Source of the DNA: Chitinophaga caseinilytica
Lineage (GTDB): Bacteria; Bacteroidota; Bacteroidia; Chitinophagales; Chitinophagaceae
Assembly (NCBI RefSeq): GCF_038396765.1
Contig: NZ_CP150096.1
Coordinates: 4,819,001-4,883,000 of the forward strand
DNA length: 64,000 nt
Direction: 5' to 3'
The notes beneath the pieces are model-generated. The model was given only the letters and a program-made list of their open reading frames with translations. It was not told the origin of the DNA and searched no databases. Shown in pieces: positions 17,308-25,604 of this stretch; positions within the stretch are counted from its first letter, which is position 1, and the number at the start of each line of letters is the position of its first letter. The translations under genes were made by a program, and so were the position numbers.

Positions 17308-18500
17308 ATGGAAAGAAGACATTTTCTCAGATCGCTCGCCGTAGCCGCCACCGCGCCTGCCGTATTGCTCGCTGCATGCGGCACCGCGGAAGAAAAAGCG
17401 CTGCCGCGCAGCAGACGTACACCTGCCCCATGCACCCGCAAGTTGTGCAGAACGCACCGGGCACCTGCCCCATTTGCGCGATGGACCTTGTACCGTTCGA
17501 TAAAAACAGTACCAGCACGTCGCTCCAGCTGATGGACAGTCAGGTCAAACTCGCCAATATCACCACTGCGGCCGCCGGCGCCGGTATGCTCACGCAAACA
17601 CGTAGCCTGAACGCACGGCTCATGCCCGATCCGCAACGGACCGGCATCATTTCTGCGCGCATCGCCGGGCGGATAGACAAGCTGCACGTCCGCGAAACGG
17701 GCGTGCGCATCAAAAAGGGACAGGCGTTGTACGCCGTGTATTCCGAAGAACTGGCGACGCTGCAATCGGAATATCTGCTGGCGGCGGCGCAAACCCGCAA
17801 ATTCCCTGAAGACGCGCGTTTCAAGCAGATCGCCGAAGGTGCGGAACTGAAGCTCGAACGGTATGGGCAAAGCAAAAACGCCATCGGCAAACTGTTGCAG
17901 GAAGGCAAGCCCCAACCGCTGGTCACTTTTTATGCCGAACAGGACGGGCTCGTTACCGAACTTTCCGTTACGGAAGGACAGTACATCGCCGAAGGCGGCA
18001 CGGTTTTGCAGGTAGAAGATTACAGTCGTTTGTGGGTGGAAGCGGATATTTATCCGTCGGAAGCCGAACTGCTGAAAACCGGGCAAACGTTGCAGGTGAT
18101 CGTTCCAGGGTGGGAAAACGAGCCCCGGAACATGCAGGCCGAGTTCGTTTATCCCGCGCTGCAAACCGGCCGGCAAACCCTCCAGCTCCGCGGCTCCATA
18201 TCGAACCCGGACGCGCGCTGGCAACCGGGAATGGCTGCCACGGTACTGCTGCCGGTAGCGTCGCGCAGCGAAACGATGCAACTGCCCATCGACGCCGTGA
18301 TCCGCGACGGCGCGACGGCGCACATATGGATCGAAAAGCCGAAGAACACCTTCACGCCGCGCAAAGTGAAGACCGGCCTGGAAACCAACCGTTCCATCGA
18401 GATCACGGAAGGCCTCCGGGATGGCGAAAAAGTGGTAATAACGGGCGCGTATCTGCTGTATAGCGAATTCGTGCTCAAAAGAGGCAAACAGCCCGTTTAG
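17308..18500 (+). CDS. CusB-type periplasmic adaptor with heavy-metal-binding domain, adaptor 2; apparent -1 frameshift at 17393-17397
   Basis: Two overlapping frames make one gene. From ATG 17308: MERRHFLRSLAVAATAPAVLL then AACGTAEEK, a lipoprotein signal with an RR motif. In the -1 frame (open from ATG 17376 to 18500, 374 codons): SAAAQQTYTCPMHPQVV, the YHS-like heavy-metal-binding domain (TCPMHPQV...GTCPICAMDLVP), then a full adaptor (RIAGRIDKLHVRETG, hairpin with LQSEYLLAAAQ, barrel DYSRLWVEADIYPSEAELL, and YSEFVLKRG). Adding one A to the A5 tract at 17393-17397 restores a continuous reading frame. As written, the protein from 17376 lacks a secretion signal and could not reach the periplasm. 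Sequence error, recent mutation or slippage are all possible. Confidence 0.8.
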
Positions 18501-18542
18501 AAAAAATTCATCATATTCATCACATAAAAACACCTGAACAAC

Positions 18543-19076
18543 ATGAAACAATGGCTCATTCCCGCCGCAGTGACTTTCCTCGCGGCCTGCGGCGGCAACA
18601 ACAATCCCCAGCAGGAAAAGGAAAACACCGCTGAAAAAGCCGCGCAAACCGCCGCGCCGGCCGCTACTACCGTGGCGCTGAAGAACGACGCGCTGAATGC
18701 CGTGTTCGAACATTACGAAAAACTCACTGACGCCCTCGTGAAAGGCGATGCCGCCGCCGCGAAAGTATCCGCAGCCGCCATCGAAACCGGCGCCCCCGCG
18801 GCAGACCCTTCCGGCAAGCTCGCGGAAGCCGCGCAGAAAATCGGCGCAGCCACCGATATCGAAGCCCAGCGCGGTGCCTATTCAGTGTTAAACAATACTT
18901 TTATCGGACTGGTAAAATCTACCGGTATGAGCAGCGGAGAACTGCACGTGGAATTCTGCCCCATGGCGCTCGACAACGCCGGCGCCCGCTGGCTCAGCCG
19001 CTCGAAGGAAATCCGCAACCCGTATTTCGGCGATGCCATGCTGACTTGCGGAAGTGTGGAAGAAACCCTGCAATAA
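18543..19076 (+). CDS. DUF3347-domain lipoprotein
   Basis: 177 residues. Lipobox FLAAC, a Gln/Ala/Glu-rich linker, then the DUF3347 helical domain (LNAVFEHYEKLTDALVKGDAAAAKVSAAAI) ending in the diagnostic HVEFCPMALDNAGARWLS...NPYFGDAMLTCGSV. The Cys/Met residues (FCPMA, MLTCG) are suited to copper. The domain is often fused to, or encoded beside, CusB-type adaptors. Last gene of the efflux operon; a terminator follows. Confidence 0.85.
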   Translation: MKQWLIPAAVTFLAACGGNNNPQQEKENTAEKAAQTAAPAATTVALKNDALNAVFEHYEKLTDALVKGDAAAAKVSAAAIETGAPAADPSGKLAEAAQKIGAATDIEAQRGAYSVLNNTFIGLVKSTGMSSGELHVEFCPMALDNAGARWLSRSKEIRNPYFGDAMLTCGSVEETLQ

Positions 19077-19120
19077 GATACCATGTTGATAGCCGGTTAA
19101 GTGTCCGGCGCAAATGAGAA

Positions 19121-19150
19121 AGCCGGCCCCTGGGCCGGCTATTCTTTTTT
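19121..19150 (+). terminator. Intrinsic terminator of the metal-efflux operon
   Basis: AGCCGGCCCC/TGGGCCGGCT hairpin (19121-19140) followed by ATTCTTTTTT. The preceding A residues also allow weak function on the minus strand, for the SRPBCC gene. Confidence 0.85.
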
Positions 19151-19162
19151 GGATGATGCGTT

Positions 19163-19612
19163 TTACGCTGCCTGCAGGAGGAATTCCGGCAATGCGCGAT
19201 CGAGGAAATCGCCCCAGCCGCCCATGAAGCTGCTGCGCACGAACGACGGATGGTCCTGCGGGAAGCTTTCCAGCCCCGTATGCGTCAGTTTCAGCCGCGT
19301 TCCGCCGTTTTCGGGGAACAGCTCCCAGGTCACTTCCGAACTGCCCGGAAAGCCGTCGTAGCGCCAGGTGTAGGCGATCTTTCGCTGCGGTACCACTTCG
19401 GTGACCACGCAAAGGTGCCGGAACAGGGTTTCGTCGCAGAAGCAATCGAAGGAAAACTCCGTGCCTTTTTCCACCTTGAAGCCCTTTGTGTCGAAATACC
19501 AAACCCGCATCTTATCCGGGTCTGTGATCGCATCCCAGACTTTTTGCGGTGTTGCCGGATACGTGCGCTCCACGATCAGTGGCTCCGTTTTAATGAGAGA
19601 TTCCGTTTTCAT
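19163..19612 (-). CDS. SRPBCC (Aha1/START-like) domain protein
   Basis: 149 residues. It starts near IVERTYPATPQKVWDAITDPDKMRVWYFDTKGF, the classic opening of Aha1/SRPBCC domains, with the usual CVVTEVVPQRKIAYTWRYDG and GTRLKLTHTGLESF. The fold makes a hydrophobic ligand pocket. It lies 37 bases after an ArsR-type repressor gene on the same strand, a very common pairing whose ligand is mostly unknown. Confidence 0.87.
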   Translation of the reverse strand: MKTESLIKTEPLIVERTYPATPQKVWDAITDPDKMRVWYFDTKGFKVEKGTEFSFDCFCDETLFRHLCVVTEVVPQRKIAYTWRYDGFPGSSEVTWELFPENGGTRLKLTHTGLESFPQDHPSFVRSSFMGGWGDFLDRALPEFLLQAA

Positions 19613-19649
19613 ACGCTTATGTTTTTAGGTCTTAGATAGGTGCTGTTTA

Positions 19650-19961
19650 TCAACCCGGCTCGCCCGCCAGGAAATCGCCCAGGGCGTCCAGTTTTTCGTT
19701 CCAGAAAACCTCGTAGCGGGCGGTCCAGTCGCGCACTTCGCGCAATGGCCGCAGGTCTGCGTGGCAATACCGTTCCCTGCCCTGCTGCTTTATAACGATG
19801 AGCCCGCATTCGGTGAGGATGCGGATGTGTTTGGACACCGCCGGCCGGCTGATGGGGAAATGTTCCGCCACCGCGTTCAAATGCCGCGGCGCGCCCGCCA
19901 GCAACTGGATGATCTCCCTGCGCGTAGGGTCGGATATCGCCTGGAATACGTCTCTTCTCAT
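19650..19961 (-). CDS. ArsR-family winged-helix transcriptional repressor
   Basis: 103 residues from the ATG at 19961 (MRRDVFQAISDPTRREIIQL); the longer open frame upstream runs through the promoter and operators and is not coding. The HTH is LNAVAEHFPISRPAVSKHIRIL with wing GLIVIKQQGRERYCHAD. No CxC metal motif is present, so this is the non-metal ArsR subgroup usually found with SRPBCC proteins. Two 16-base palindromes over its promoter indicate autoregulation. Confidence 0.9.
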   Translation of the reverse strand: MRRDVFQAISDPTRREIIQLLAGAPRHLNAVAEHFPISRPAVSKHIRILTECGLIVIKQQGRERYCHADLRPLREVRDWTARYEVFWNEKLDALGDFLAGEPG

Positions 19962-19978
19962 AATTTTCGGATCGTTAT

Positions 19979-20023
19979 GTAACCAATCGGTTACAAATAT
20001 AAGTAACCATTCGGTTACGCAAA
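19979..20023 (-). promoter_or_regulatory. Autoregulated promoter of the arsR-SRPBCC operon with two palindromic operators
   Basis: On the minus strand, TTTG (plus 20020-20023), an 18-base spacer and TATATTTG (plus 19994-20001) match the Bacteroidetes -33/-7 consensus. A palindrome GTAACCATTCGGTTAC (20003-20018) fills the spacer. A second, GTAACCAATCGGTTAC (19979-19994), starts at the -7 box. The two sites are spaced 24 bases start to start. A repressor bound here would block RNA polymerase directly. Confidence 0.8.
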
Positions 20024-20107
20024 AATTTATTTTCGAACTGGGCAAAAAAAAGCGCATACATGTGAGTGTATGCGCTGTTCCGGACGTCAGCAAACAACGA
20101 AATATCG

Positions 20108-20332
20108 TTAACTGCCGGTGGTCCTGCCGGTCATTTCTATCGCTGTACCGATTTCCTTCGTTTCCTGCGTTTCATTGTCTGCACCTTCTTCAAACCAGTG
20201 CGTAGCACCTTCATTGTCTTCTTTCCTCACAAGGTAGAGACTTTTCCACGGCAACGAAACGAGGAAGAGGTTTTCTTCTTCCAGCGAGACCGGGATGTCG
20301 TGGCTCCTGTAGCGGATGTGAAATGTGTTCAT
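20108..20332 (-). CDS. Small hypothetical protein
   Basis: 74 residues from ATG 20332 (MNTFHIRYRSHDIPVSLEEE). It has a predicted beta-rich N-terminal half (NLFLVSLPWKSLYLVRKEDNEGATHWFEEG) and a polar C-terminal tail. No signal peptide or membrane segment, and I do not recognise the family. It lies 25 bases downstream of the beta-barrel gene and may be co-transcribed with it. Confidence 0.5.
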   Translation of the reverse strand: MNTFHIRYRSHDIPVSLEEENLFLVSLPWKSLYLVRKEDNEGATHWFEEGADNETQETKEIGTAIEMTGRTTGS

Positions 20333-20357
20333 AACCGGATATCCACAATCCCTGTGC

Positions 20358-21101
20358 CTAGATGCGGTATGCCACGCCAAGCGTAACATAAATATTATAC
20401 ATCGGGAAATCCATCCCCCTGAAATCCGACGGAAAAACCGGTCTCAATCCCCAATTCAGGTTCCCCATCACGCGGAGTTTTTTTCCGACGCGGCGCTCGG
20501 CCCCGCCCTGCAACCCAACGTCAAAACGGCGCATGTCAGTTCCGAAATCGAATTCCGCCTGGGAAACTGACACTTTTTCACCCAGCGATCCGCCATTCCG
20601 GATGTACCCGTCGCTCACATTCCCATAGAAGTTTGCGCTGAACAGCCAGGCCATATAGCCGCCCAGTTGAAAGCGCCAGTTATCGTTTGGCGTATAGGTG
20701 GCGCTGATCGGGAAAGACACGTACGCATTGCGCACCGTGGTCTTGTTTTTCCCGGTGAACGCACCTTCGAATTCGCTTTTGCCCGACCCATCGTCCATCG
20801 TGATCATGGTATGGAAATACATCACCTCGTCTTTCGTGGTCATGCCTTTATAATCGAGCTTCACGCCCACCGCTGCGCCCCATTTATGGGTAGCGGAAGG
20901 GCGCCAGGATAGTTCGTACCCCAGCGATGGACAAAACTCCGGCCTGTACGAATTGATTTTGCGGATCGTGTTCGGAAGCCCCACCGGCGCCGTGGCGCCG
21001 ATATTGAAACCCGCCTGTATGCGGTGTTCCAGGTGGATCTGTGCCTGCGCCCGGGCGCCGAAGGCCAGTATCGTAATGAAAAATATGTTGCGGATGTTCA
21101 T
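20358..21101 (-). CDS. Outer-membrane beta-barrel protein (PorT-like)
   Basis: 247 residues with a signal peptide (MNIRNIFFITILAFGARAQAQ). The rest shows alternating amphipathic strands with aromatic girdles (LGYELSWRPSATHKWGAAVGVKLDYKG, GGYMAWLFSANFYGNV, LGVAYRI at the end), as in small outer-membrane beta-barrels of Bacteroidetes. It starts nine bases after the PCMD gene, and the two are a common pair. Probably a companion barrel to the surface lipoprotein; cargo unknown. Confidence 0.75.
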   Translation of the reverse strand: MNIRNIFFITILAFGARAQAQIHLEHRIQAGFNIGATAPVGLPNTIRKINSYRPEFCPSLGYELSWRPSATHKWGAAVGVKLDYKGMTTKDEVMYFHTMITMDDGSGKSEFEGAFTGKNKTTVRNAYVSFPISATYTPNDNWRFQLGGYMAWLFSANFYGNVSDGYIRNGGSLGEKVSVSQAEFDFGTDMRRFDVGLQGGAERRVGKKLRVMGNLNWGLRPVFPSDFRGMDFPMYNIYVTLGVAYRI

Positions 21102-21110
21102 GTTGCTGTT

Positions 21111-22181
21111 TTACTGGATGATAGCTAAACTGTCGATTACAAGCCGGCTGCCGATGGCGCCGCGGTACTGGTCGCCGTCTTTGCTGGACGAGGCCACGAT
21201 GGCCATCATCATTTCCCTTTCCACGCTGCGGCCGGGCATGTAGGTGAACGGTATGTCGAAATGCGTCCAGTTGCCGCGGCCGGAACCGTCGGGCAGTTTG
21301 GCCGTGGCCACGATGCGGTCAGACGTGTGGATGTTGGTGGCATCCAGCCGTGTGCGGCCCGTATACAGCACCGCGTATATCGCGCAGGAATCCGTGACGC
21401 CGGGAACGGGGTTGCCGGCTTTATCCTGGTACGTGGCCCCGGGCGCATATTTGTAGTAACCGGTGAAGCGTGTAGCCTTGCCCGTGAATGGCTGCCCGAA
21501 TTGCGTGGCTTTCAGCGGCTCGAGGAAGGCGTTGCTGACATCGAAATTCCCCAGGAACAGCGACCCCGCAAACAACTTGATGCCCACCATACCGGAAAGC
21601 ACGGTGCCTTTCAGCGTCACCAACTCCGCGGCATGCGCCCCGTCTTTGGAATCGTCGGTTGCCCGTAACGGATACCCGTCCGGCCGTTTGGGAACGCCGC
21701 TCAGGGCCACGCCCGGGTTGCCGGAAGACCAAACCTGTTTGTCGTCCGCTTCCACCGGGTAATTATACTTATCCTTATCATGTACGAGCCATTTCTCGAA
21801 CGACCAGTTCCATTCCCCGATAGACACGACCTCGACCGTGTATTGCTTGCGGCTTTGGCCGCTGGCGGAGGTTACGGTGTAGACGATTTCTTTGGTGAAG
21901 TGGATGGAATCGCCGGAGGCCGGGGAAATGCTGGCGCCGGCAGACAGGGTGATCTTGGGCGCAACGCCGCTTTCGAAGGCGGAGGGCTCCAGGTAGAGGA
22001 GGATTTTACGGTTCGACTGGTCTACGAACACGTCGCCCGTCAGCAGGGAATCCGGAAGGGTGAAGGTTTCGATGTCTGCCTCCGGGTTGGGCGGCTCGGC
22101 CTTGATGCACGCCTGCAGGAGCGCGAAGGCGGAGATGGCCGCGAGGCTTCTCAGGAGCGATGTTGATGTGATGTGGGTCAT
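21111..22181 (-). CDS. PCMD-domain lipoprotein (putative carbohydrate metabolism domain)
   Basis: 356 residues. Signal and lipobox LLQAC, an N-terminal Ig-like region (about 35-120; FTKEIVYTVTSASGQSRKQYTVEV), and a C-terminal PCMD jelly-roll (about 125-355; WSSGNPGVALSGV, LVTLKGTVLSGMVGIKLFAGSLFLGNF, FDIPFTYMPGR). The PCMD family is found on Bacteroidetes cell-surface lipoproteins and is suspected of carbohydrate binding or hydrolysis. Precedes the beta-barrel gene. Confidence 0.85.
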   Translation of the reverse strand: MTHITSTSLLRSLAAISAFALLQACIKAEPPNPEADIETFTLPDSLLTGDVFVDQSNRKILLYLEPSAFESGVAPKITLSAGASISPASGDSIHFTKEIVYTVTSASGQSRKQYTVEVVSIGEWNWSFEKWLVHDKDKYNYPVEADDKQVWSSGNPGVALSGVPKRPDGYPLRATDDSKDGAHAAELVTLKGTVLSGMVGIKLFAGSLFLGNFDVSNAFLEPLKATQFGQPFTGKATRFTGYYKYAPGATYQDKAGNPVPGVTDSCAIYAVLYTGRTRLDATNIHTSDRIVATAKLPDGSGRGNWTHFDIPFTYMPGRSVEREMMMAIVASSSKDGDQYRGAIGSRLVIDSLAIIQ

Positions 22182-22296
22182 AATAAGTTAACAGTGAATC
22201 AGGTAAGGATGTTTAAAACGGAAAACCCGCCAGGTAAGTGACGGGCTGAATCCGGTGTATGCCAGAAGCATGGATTCCGTTGCGGACAAACAACGT

Positions 22297-22497
22297 TCAG
22301 TATACGATTTCCACGACCCGGCCTACCTGTCCGTCTTCCAGCCGCACCTTGATGCCCCTGGAGTGGTACGCAGCGGAGGTGAGCAGGTCTTGAACGATAC
22401 CGTATGTCACTTTTCCGCTGCGCTGGTCTTTCTTCAGGACGATGCCGACCTCGAGGCCGGGTGTGATATTTTTTCTGTATTGCGCGTCTTCCCTCAT
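22297..22497 (-). CDS. YwbE-family protein (DUF2196)
   Basis: 66 residues. The pattern NITPGLEVGIVLKKDQRSGKVTYGIVQDLLTSAAYHSRGIKVRLEDGQVGRVVEIV matches the small YwbE family across nearly its whole length. It is a compact beta-barrel-like protein, probably nucleic-acid related, but with no assigned biochemical role. Confidence 0.87.
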   Translation of the reverse strand: MREDAQYRKNITPGLEVGIVLKKDQRSGKVTYGIVQDLLTSAAYHSRGIKVRLEDGQVGRVVEIVY

Positions 22498-22532
22498 ACT
22501 GGTTTGAAGATTTTCGCGCGAAGGTACGAAAA

Positions 22533-22937
22533 TCAGCCCCAGTTGCCGCTATAACCGAACAGGTAACTGAACATGTGGGGATCGACGGATGTTTCGCGGC
22601 GCGCCGCTTTGCGGGACAGCAGGAACCGGACGTTGCCCGGCGCTTCGAGGGAACCGGGGTTGGTTTTCCCCTTTTCCACATGCAGCACGAAATGGGCATT
22701 GTCTTCCACCACGCAAGATGCGGGCTGAATGTATGCAGGGCAGCCTTCTACCAGGCCCAGCGGGAAATGCGCTTCCCTTGGCCCCCTTCCATCGCCTTGC
22801 ACGCAACGGGGAACGAAACCTTCTACACAACTGCCGCTGATCCGGAATTCGAGTGGACCGTGTTGCGATACGAGTTGCCGGATTAATTGCATAGCCGGCT
22901 TGGCGGCTACGATCCTGGAGTCAATCATAATGGGCAT
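22533..22937 (-). CDS. DUF779-domain protein
   Basis: 134 residues from ATG 22937; ATGs at 22970 and 22928 are also possible. The family pattern is clear: AMQLIRQLVSQHGPLEFRISGSC, then VEGFVPRC (normally CC-DGSSPMC), VEGCPAYIQPASCVVEDNAHFVLHV and NPGSLEAPGNVRFLLSRKA. DUF779 proteins are often encoded beside aldehyde dehydrogenases and an AraC regulator. Here the AraC gene is present divergently, but no dehydrogenase lies in the window. One Cys of the usual CC pair is replaced (SC-VEG). Confidence 0.78.
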   Translation of the reverse strand: MPIMIDSRIVAAKPAMQLIRQLVSQHGPLEFRISGSCVEGFVPRCVQGDGRGPREAHFPLGLVEGCPAYIQPASCVVEDNAHFVLHVEKGKTNPGSLEAPGNVRFLLSRKAARRETSVDPHMFSYLFGYSGNWG

Positions 22938-23102
22938 GTTTTTCAAAAAATCCGTGCTGATGTCCCTCATAGGGTCTGCTGTATGCTATCGAACATCATA
23001 CTGCTAAATTGATTTAAAAAAATATAATCCGGGAAACGTTCGTACTGAATTATAGCACGATCGTACCTGACTTCATGCCACATTCGGGATTTATTCCTTA
23101 TT

Positions 23103-24077
23103 TTGAAGAAGTTATGTATCGCTATGGCCCGCAAACACCTGTTAGAGCATATTGAGTTAATGCCCACCAGAATGTTGAAAACGCTGGTAGAGAACCGGCG
23201 TGTTTTCAATCTGAACAACTGTGAGCTGAACGTATTCGAATGTTTCGAGACCGCTTATGCGGTGCCCATGCAGTTCAACGAATTCATCATCACCAGTATG
23301 GTCCGCGGCAAGAAGGTCATGCACCTTCCCAACCAGCCCAGTTTCGATTATCTCCCCGGCGAAACCGTCATTTATCCCGCGAACGAAAAAATGGCGATCG
23401 ATTTCCCCGAAGCGTCGTTCGACAATCCCACGCAATGCATCGCACTGGCCATAGATGCGCTGTACGTCCGCGGCACGATCGATTACCTCAACAGCTACTA
23501 CCAATCGCCCGACGAGCGGCGTTCCTGGCGTTTGCAGTTCAACCAGTACCATTTCGAGAACGACGATGAGATCAGCGCGCTCATCAACAAGCTGATCCGC
23601 ATTTGCTGCAGTGCAGACAACAGTAAAAACATCTATGCCGATCTCAACCTGAAAGAGCTGCTGATCCGCCTCATGCAAAGCCAGCACCTCACGCAGGTGA
23701 TGACGGAATCTGCCGTGAGCAACAACCAAAGCCGCCAGCACTTCGTCCTCAATTACATCCGCGAGCACCTTACAGAACGCATTTCGGTAGACACGCTCAG
23801 CAAAAAAGCCTACCTGAGCCGCAATCTTTTCTTCCGCTGGTTCCGCGAACAGTTCGGCATCACGCCGCTGGAATACGTCAACCGCGAGCGCATCACCCTC
23901 GCCAAGCGGCTCCTCTCCCAGCCCGACACGAGCGTGAGCGAAGTGAGCGAGCGCTGCGGTTTTGCGGACGTCAACTACTTTATCCGCATGTTTAAAAAAG
24001 TAGAAGGCATCACGCCCAAAACCTACCAGACCATCAGTTCCGACCACTTCCGCCTCATGGCCGGGAAACAGCTGTAA
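23103..24077 (+). CDS. AraC-family transcriptional regulator
   Basis: 324 residues (an alternative ATG at 23124 removes seven). The N-terminal effector domain has the AraC_N pattern (LPNQPSFDYLPGETVIYPANEKMAIDFPEA). The C-terminal double HTH spans about 215-315 (LSKKAYLSRNLFFRWFREQFGITPLEYVNRERITLAKRLL and VSERCGFADVNYFIRMFKKVEGITPKTYQ). Divergent from the DUF779 gene over a 165-base A/T-rich gap and probably its regulator, since this pairing is common with aldehyde-stress loci. Confidence 0.87.
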   Translation: MKKLCIAMARKHLLEHIELMPTRMLKTLVENRRVFNLNNCELNVFECFETAYAVPMQFNEFIITSMVRGKKVMHLPNQPSFDYLPGETVIYPANEKMAIDFPEASFDNPTQCIALAIDALYVRGTIDYLNSYYQSPDERRSWRLQFNQYHFENDDEISALINKLIRICCSADNSKNIYADLNLKELLIRLMQSQHLTQVMTESAVSNNQSRQHFVLNYIREHLTERISVDTLSKKAYLSRNLFFRWFREQFGITPLEYVNRERITLAKRLLSQPDTSVSEVSERCGFADVNYFIRMFKKVEGITPKTYQTISSDHFRLMAGKQL

Positions 24078-24120
24078 CGGGGTGGCATATCGTTTGCCCG
24101 GCTATGGGAAACTTCCTCAT

Positions 24121-24336
24121 ATGAAAACATTGGGTATCATTCTCATCATTGCGGGTATTGCCATGGTCCTCATCCGCGGGTTCAACGTTCAAACCGACAA
24201 AACGATCATCGACGCAGGCCCGATCGAAGTGTCGAAAAAAGAGAACCGCTGGATCGGCTGGCCTACTTACCTGGGTGGCATCGTAGCCATTGCGGGGATC
24301 GTACTGGTCGTAAGCGGGAAGCGGAAAGGCGCATAA
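24121..24336 (+). CDS. Small two-helix membrane protein
   Basis: 71 residues from ATG 24121 (MKTLGIILIIAGIAMVLIRGF). Two transmembrane helices (about 3-20 and 50-66) flank a short polar loop, ending in the basic sequence SGKRKGA. This plan is common among unnamed Bacteroidetes small membrane proteins. Function unknown. It lies 43 bases after the AraC gene and may be read through from it. Confidence 0.65.
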   Translation: MKTLGIILIIAGIAMVLIRGFNVQTDKTIIDAGPIEVSKKENRWIGWPTYLGGIVAIAGIVLVVSGKRKGA

Positions 24337-24364
24337 AAAAACCAGGCCCCTGTGAACAGGGGCC
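24336..24364 (-). terminator. Terminator for the minus-strand umuD-like operon
   Basis: GGCCCCTGTGAACAGGGGCC hairpin (24345-24364) with a run of A residues at 24336-24342, which is a U-run on the minus strand. It serves the leftward transcript of the next two genes. Confidence 0.75.
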
Positions 24365-24468
24365 GGCGGATTGCTTCCATATTAATCATTACACATTCTG
24401 CATGTTGAAATAGGCCGGGGTCCGGCGCTTCCCGGGCGCGGCACCGTATTTTCCCCGGCCGTTGTCTT

Positions 24469-25131
24469 TTATTTTTCCTGCAAATAGTCTTTCAACCATT
24501 TGCCCGCCTGTATGCGGTCGTCTTCCCCCGCCGCGCCGAAGATCAGCGTGAGGCCCCAGGCGCGCCCGCCGAGCTGGAACAGGGGATTTTTTTCATCGAC
24601 CCGCCACACCGCATACCGGCCGGTACGGAACAGCAGGCGGCAGTCCCACGTGAAATAGTACGGCTGATCGGCCGGCGGCGTGATGGTGACCTCGTATTTT
24701 TTGTAATGGGATACGGCATGGTCTTTCACCAGCTTACGGTCGTAAGTATCGCCCGGCACCACGTGGCGCTTTCCCGTGCCCGCTTTGGGCGGCTGGTACA
24801 GGTGTTCCTGGAACAGATCGAACCAGAGGCGTTGCACCTGGTGGATGTGATGCAGGAACCCGGCTTTGGGCACGCCTTCGAACTGGACGAGCCAGCGGTG
24901 GAGGGTGGCGGGCTTGAGGTACACGCGCACGCCCTGCCAGTCTTTGTAACTGACGCCGGTGTTTACGTACCGGGAGAACCCCAGCTTCCAGAGGCGCTGC
25001 GGATCGATGGGGATGGGCGAGAGTTCTGGCAACAGCTGTGGCATGGCGGCGAAATGTTCGCCGCGGATCTGCATGACCTTGCCGTTACGGTAAAACAGGC
25101 CCCCCAATGCTATTTCTTCCAGCTCTATCAT
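24469..25131 (-). CDS. Hypothetical protein co-transcribed with a UmuD-like peptidase
   Basis: 220 residues. I do not recognise a named domain. The N-terminal half (NGKVMQIRGEHFAAMP, IPIDPQRLWKLGF, FLHHIHQVQRLWFDLFQEHL) resembles a small family common in Bacteroidetes that ends in a VHQLQNLYFALTGEEL-like segment. The C-terminal half adds YYFTWDCRLLFRTGRYAVWRVDEK, probably beta-rich. No signal peptide. It starts four bases after the peptidase stop, so the two products are probably functionally linked. Confidence 0.7.
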   Translation of the reverse strand: MIELEEIALGGLFYRNGKVMQIRGEHFAAMPQLLPELSPIPIDPQRLWKLGFSRYVNTGVSYKDWQGVRVYLKPATLHRWLVQFEGVPKAGFLHHIHQVQRLWFDLFQEHLYQPPKAGTGKRHVVPGDTYDRKLVKDHAVSHYKKYEVTITPPADQPYYFTWDCRLLFRTGRYAVWRVDEKNPLFQLGGRAWGLTLIFGAAGEDDRIQAGKWLKDYLQEK

Positions 25132-25135
25132 GGCA

Positions 25136-25603
25136 TTATCTTTTACGCAGCCGCATTTCTTTCCGGTCGATCACTACCTGCGCCACCACACCCCAAACCT
25201 GGAAGGCGTCGGTGTCCCGGACCACGATGGGGTCGTACATGGCGTTTTCGGGATAGAGCATCCAGCCGGTGGAGGATTTGACGAGGGTCTTGACGGTGAA
25301 TTCGCCGTTGAGGACGGCCACTACAATGTCGTTAGGCATAGGTTTGAGGGAGCGGTCTACCACCAGATAGCTCCTGTCGGGCACGTGCGCGTCGGTCATG
25401 GAATGGCCGTCGACCCGCACGATGAAAACGGACGGCTTGTTCATACCCAGCAGGTTGACGAGGTCTATTTCCTCTTCCATGTAGTCTTGCGCGGGCGAAG
25501 GGAATCCTGCTTTCAGCGGGGTCCAGATATAGGGCACGCTTATCTCTCCGGTGGCTCGGACGGCGTAAAAGGAAAGGCCGTTCCGCTGGTTAACTGCATA
25601 CAT
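25136..25603 (-). CDS. UmuD-like S24 peptidase (LexA/UmuD family)
   Basis: 155 residues with no N-terminal HTH, so UmuD-like rather than LexA-like. The cleavage region is LKAGFPSPAQDYMEEEIDL with an Ala-Gly bond (E. coli UmuD has Cys-Gly). The catalytic Ser is in VDGHSMTDAHVPDRSYLVVD and the Lys in NGEFTVKTLVK. In SOS systems RecA filament triggers self-cleavage and the product joins UmuC in translesion synthesis. No umuC gene follows; an unknown gene takes its place. A perfect palindrome sits immediately upstream of the start codon. Confidence 0.85.
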   Translation of the reverse strand: MYAVNQRNGLSFYAVRATGEISVPYIWTPLKAGFPSPAQDYMEEEIDLVNLLGMNKPSVFIVRVDGHSMTDAHVPDRSYLVVDRSLKPMPNDIVVAVLNGEFTVKTLVKSSTGWMLYPENAMYDPIVVRDTDAFQVWGVVAQVVIDRKEMRLRKR

Positions 25604-25604
25604 G

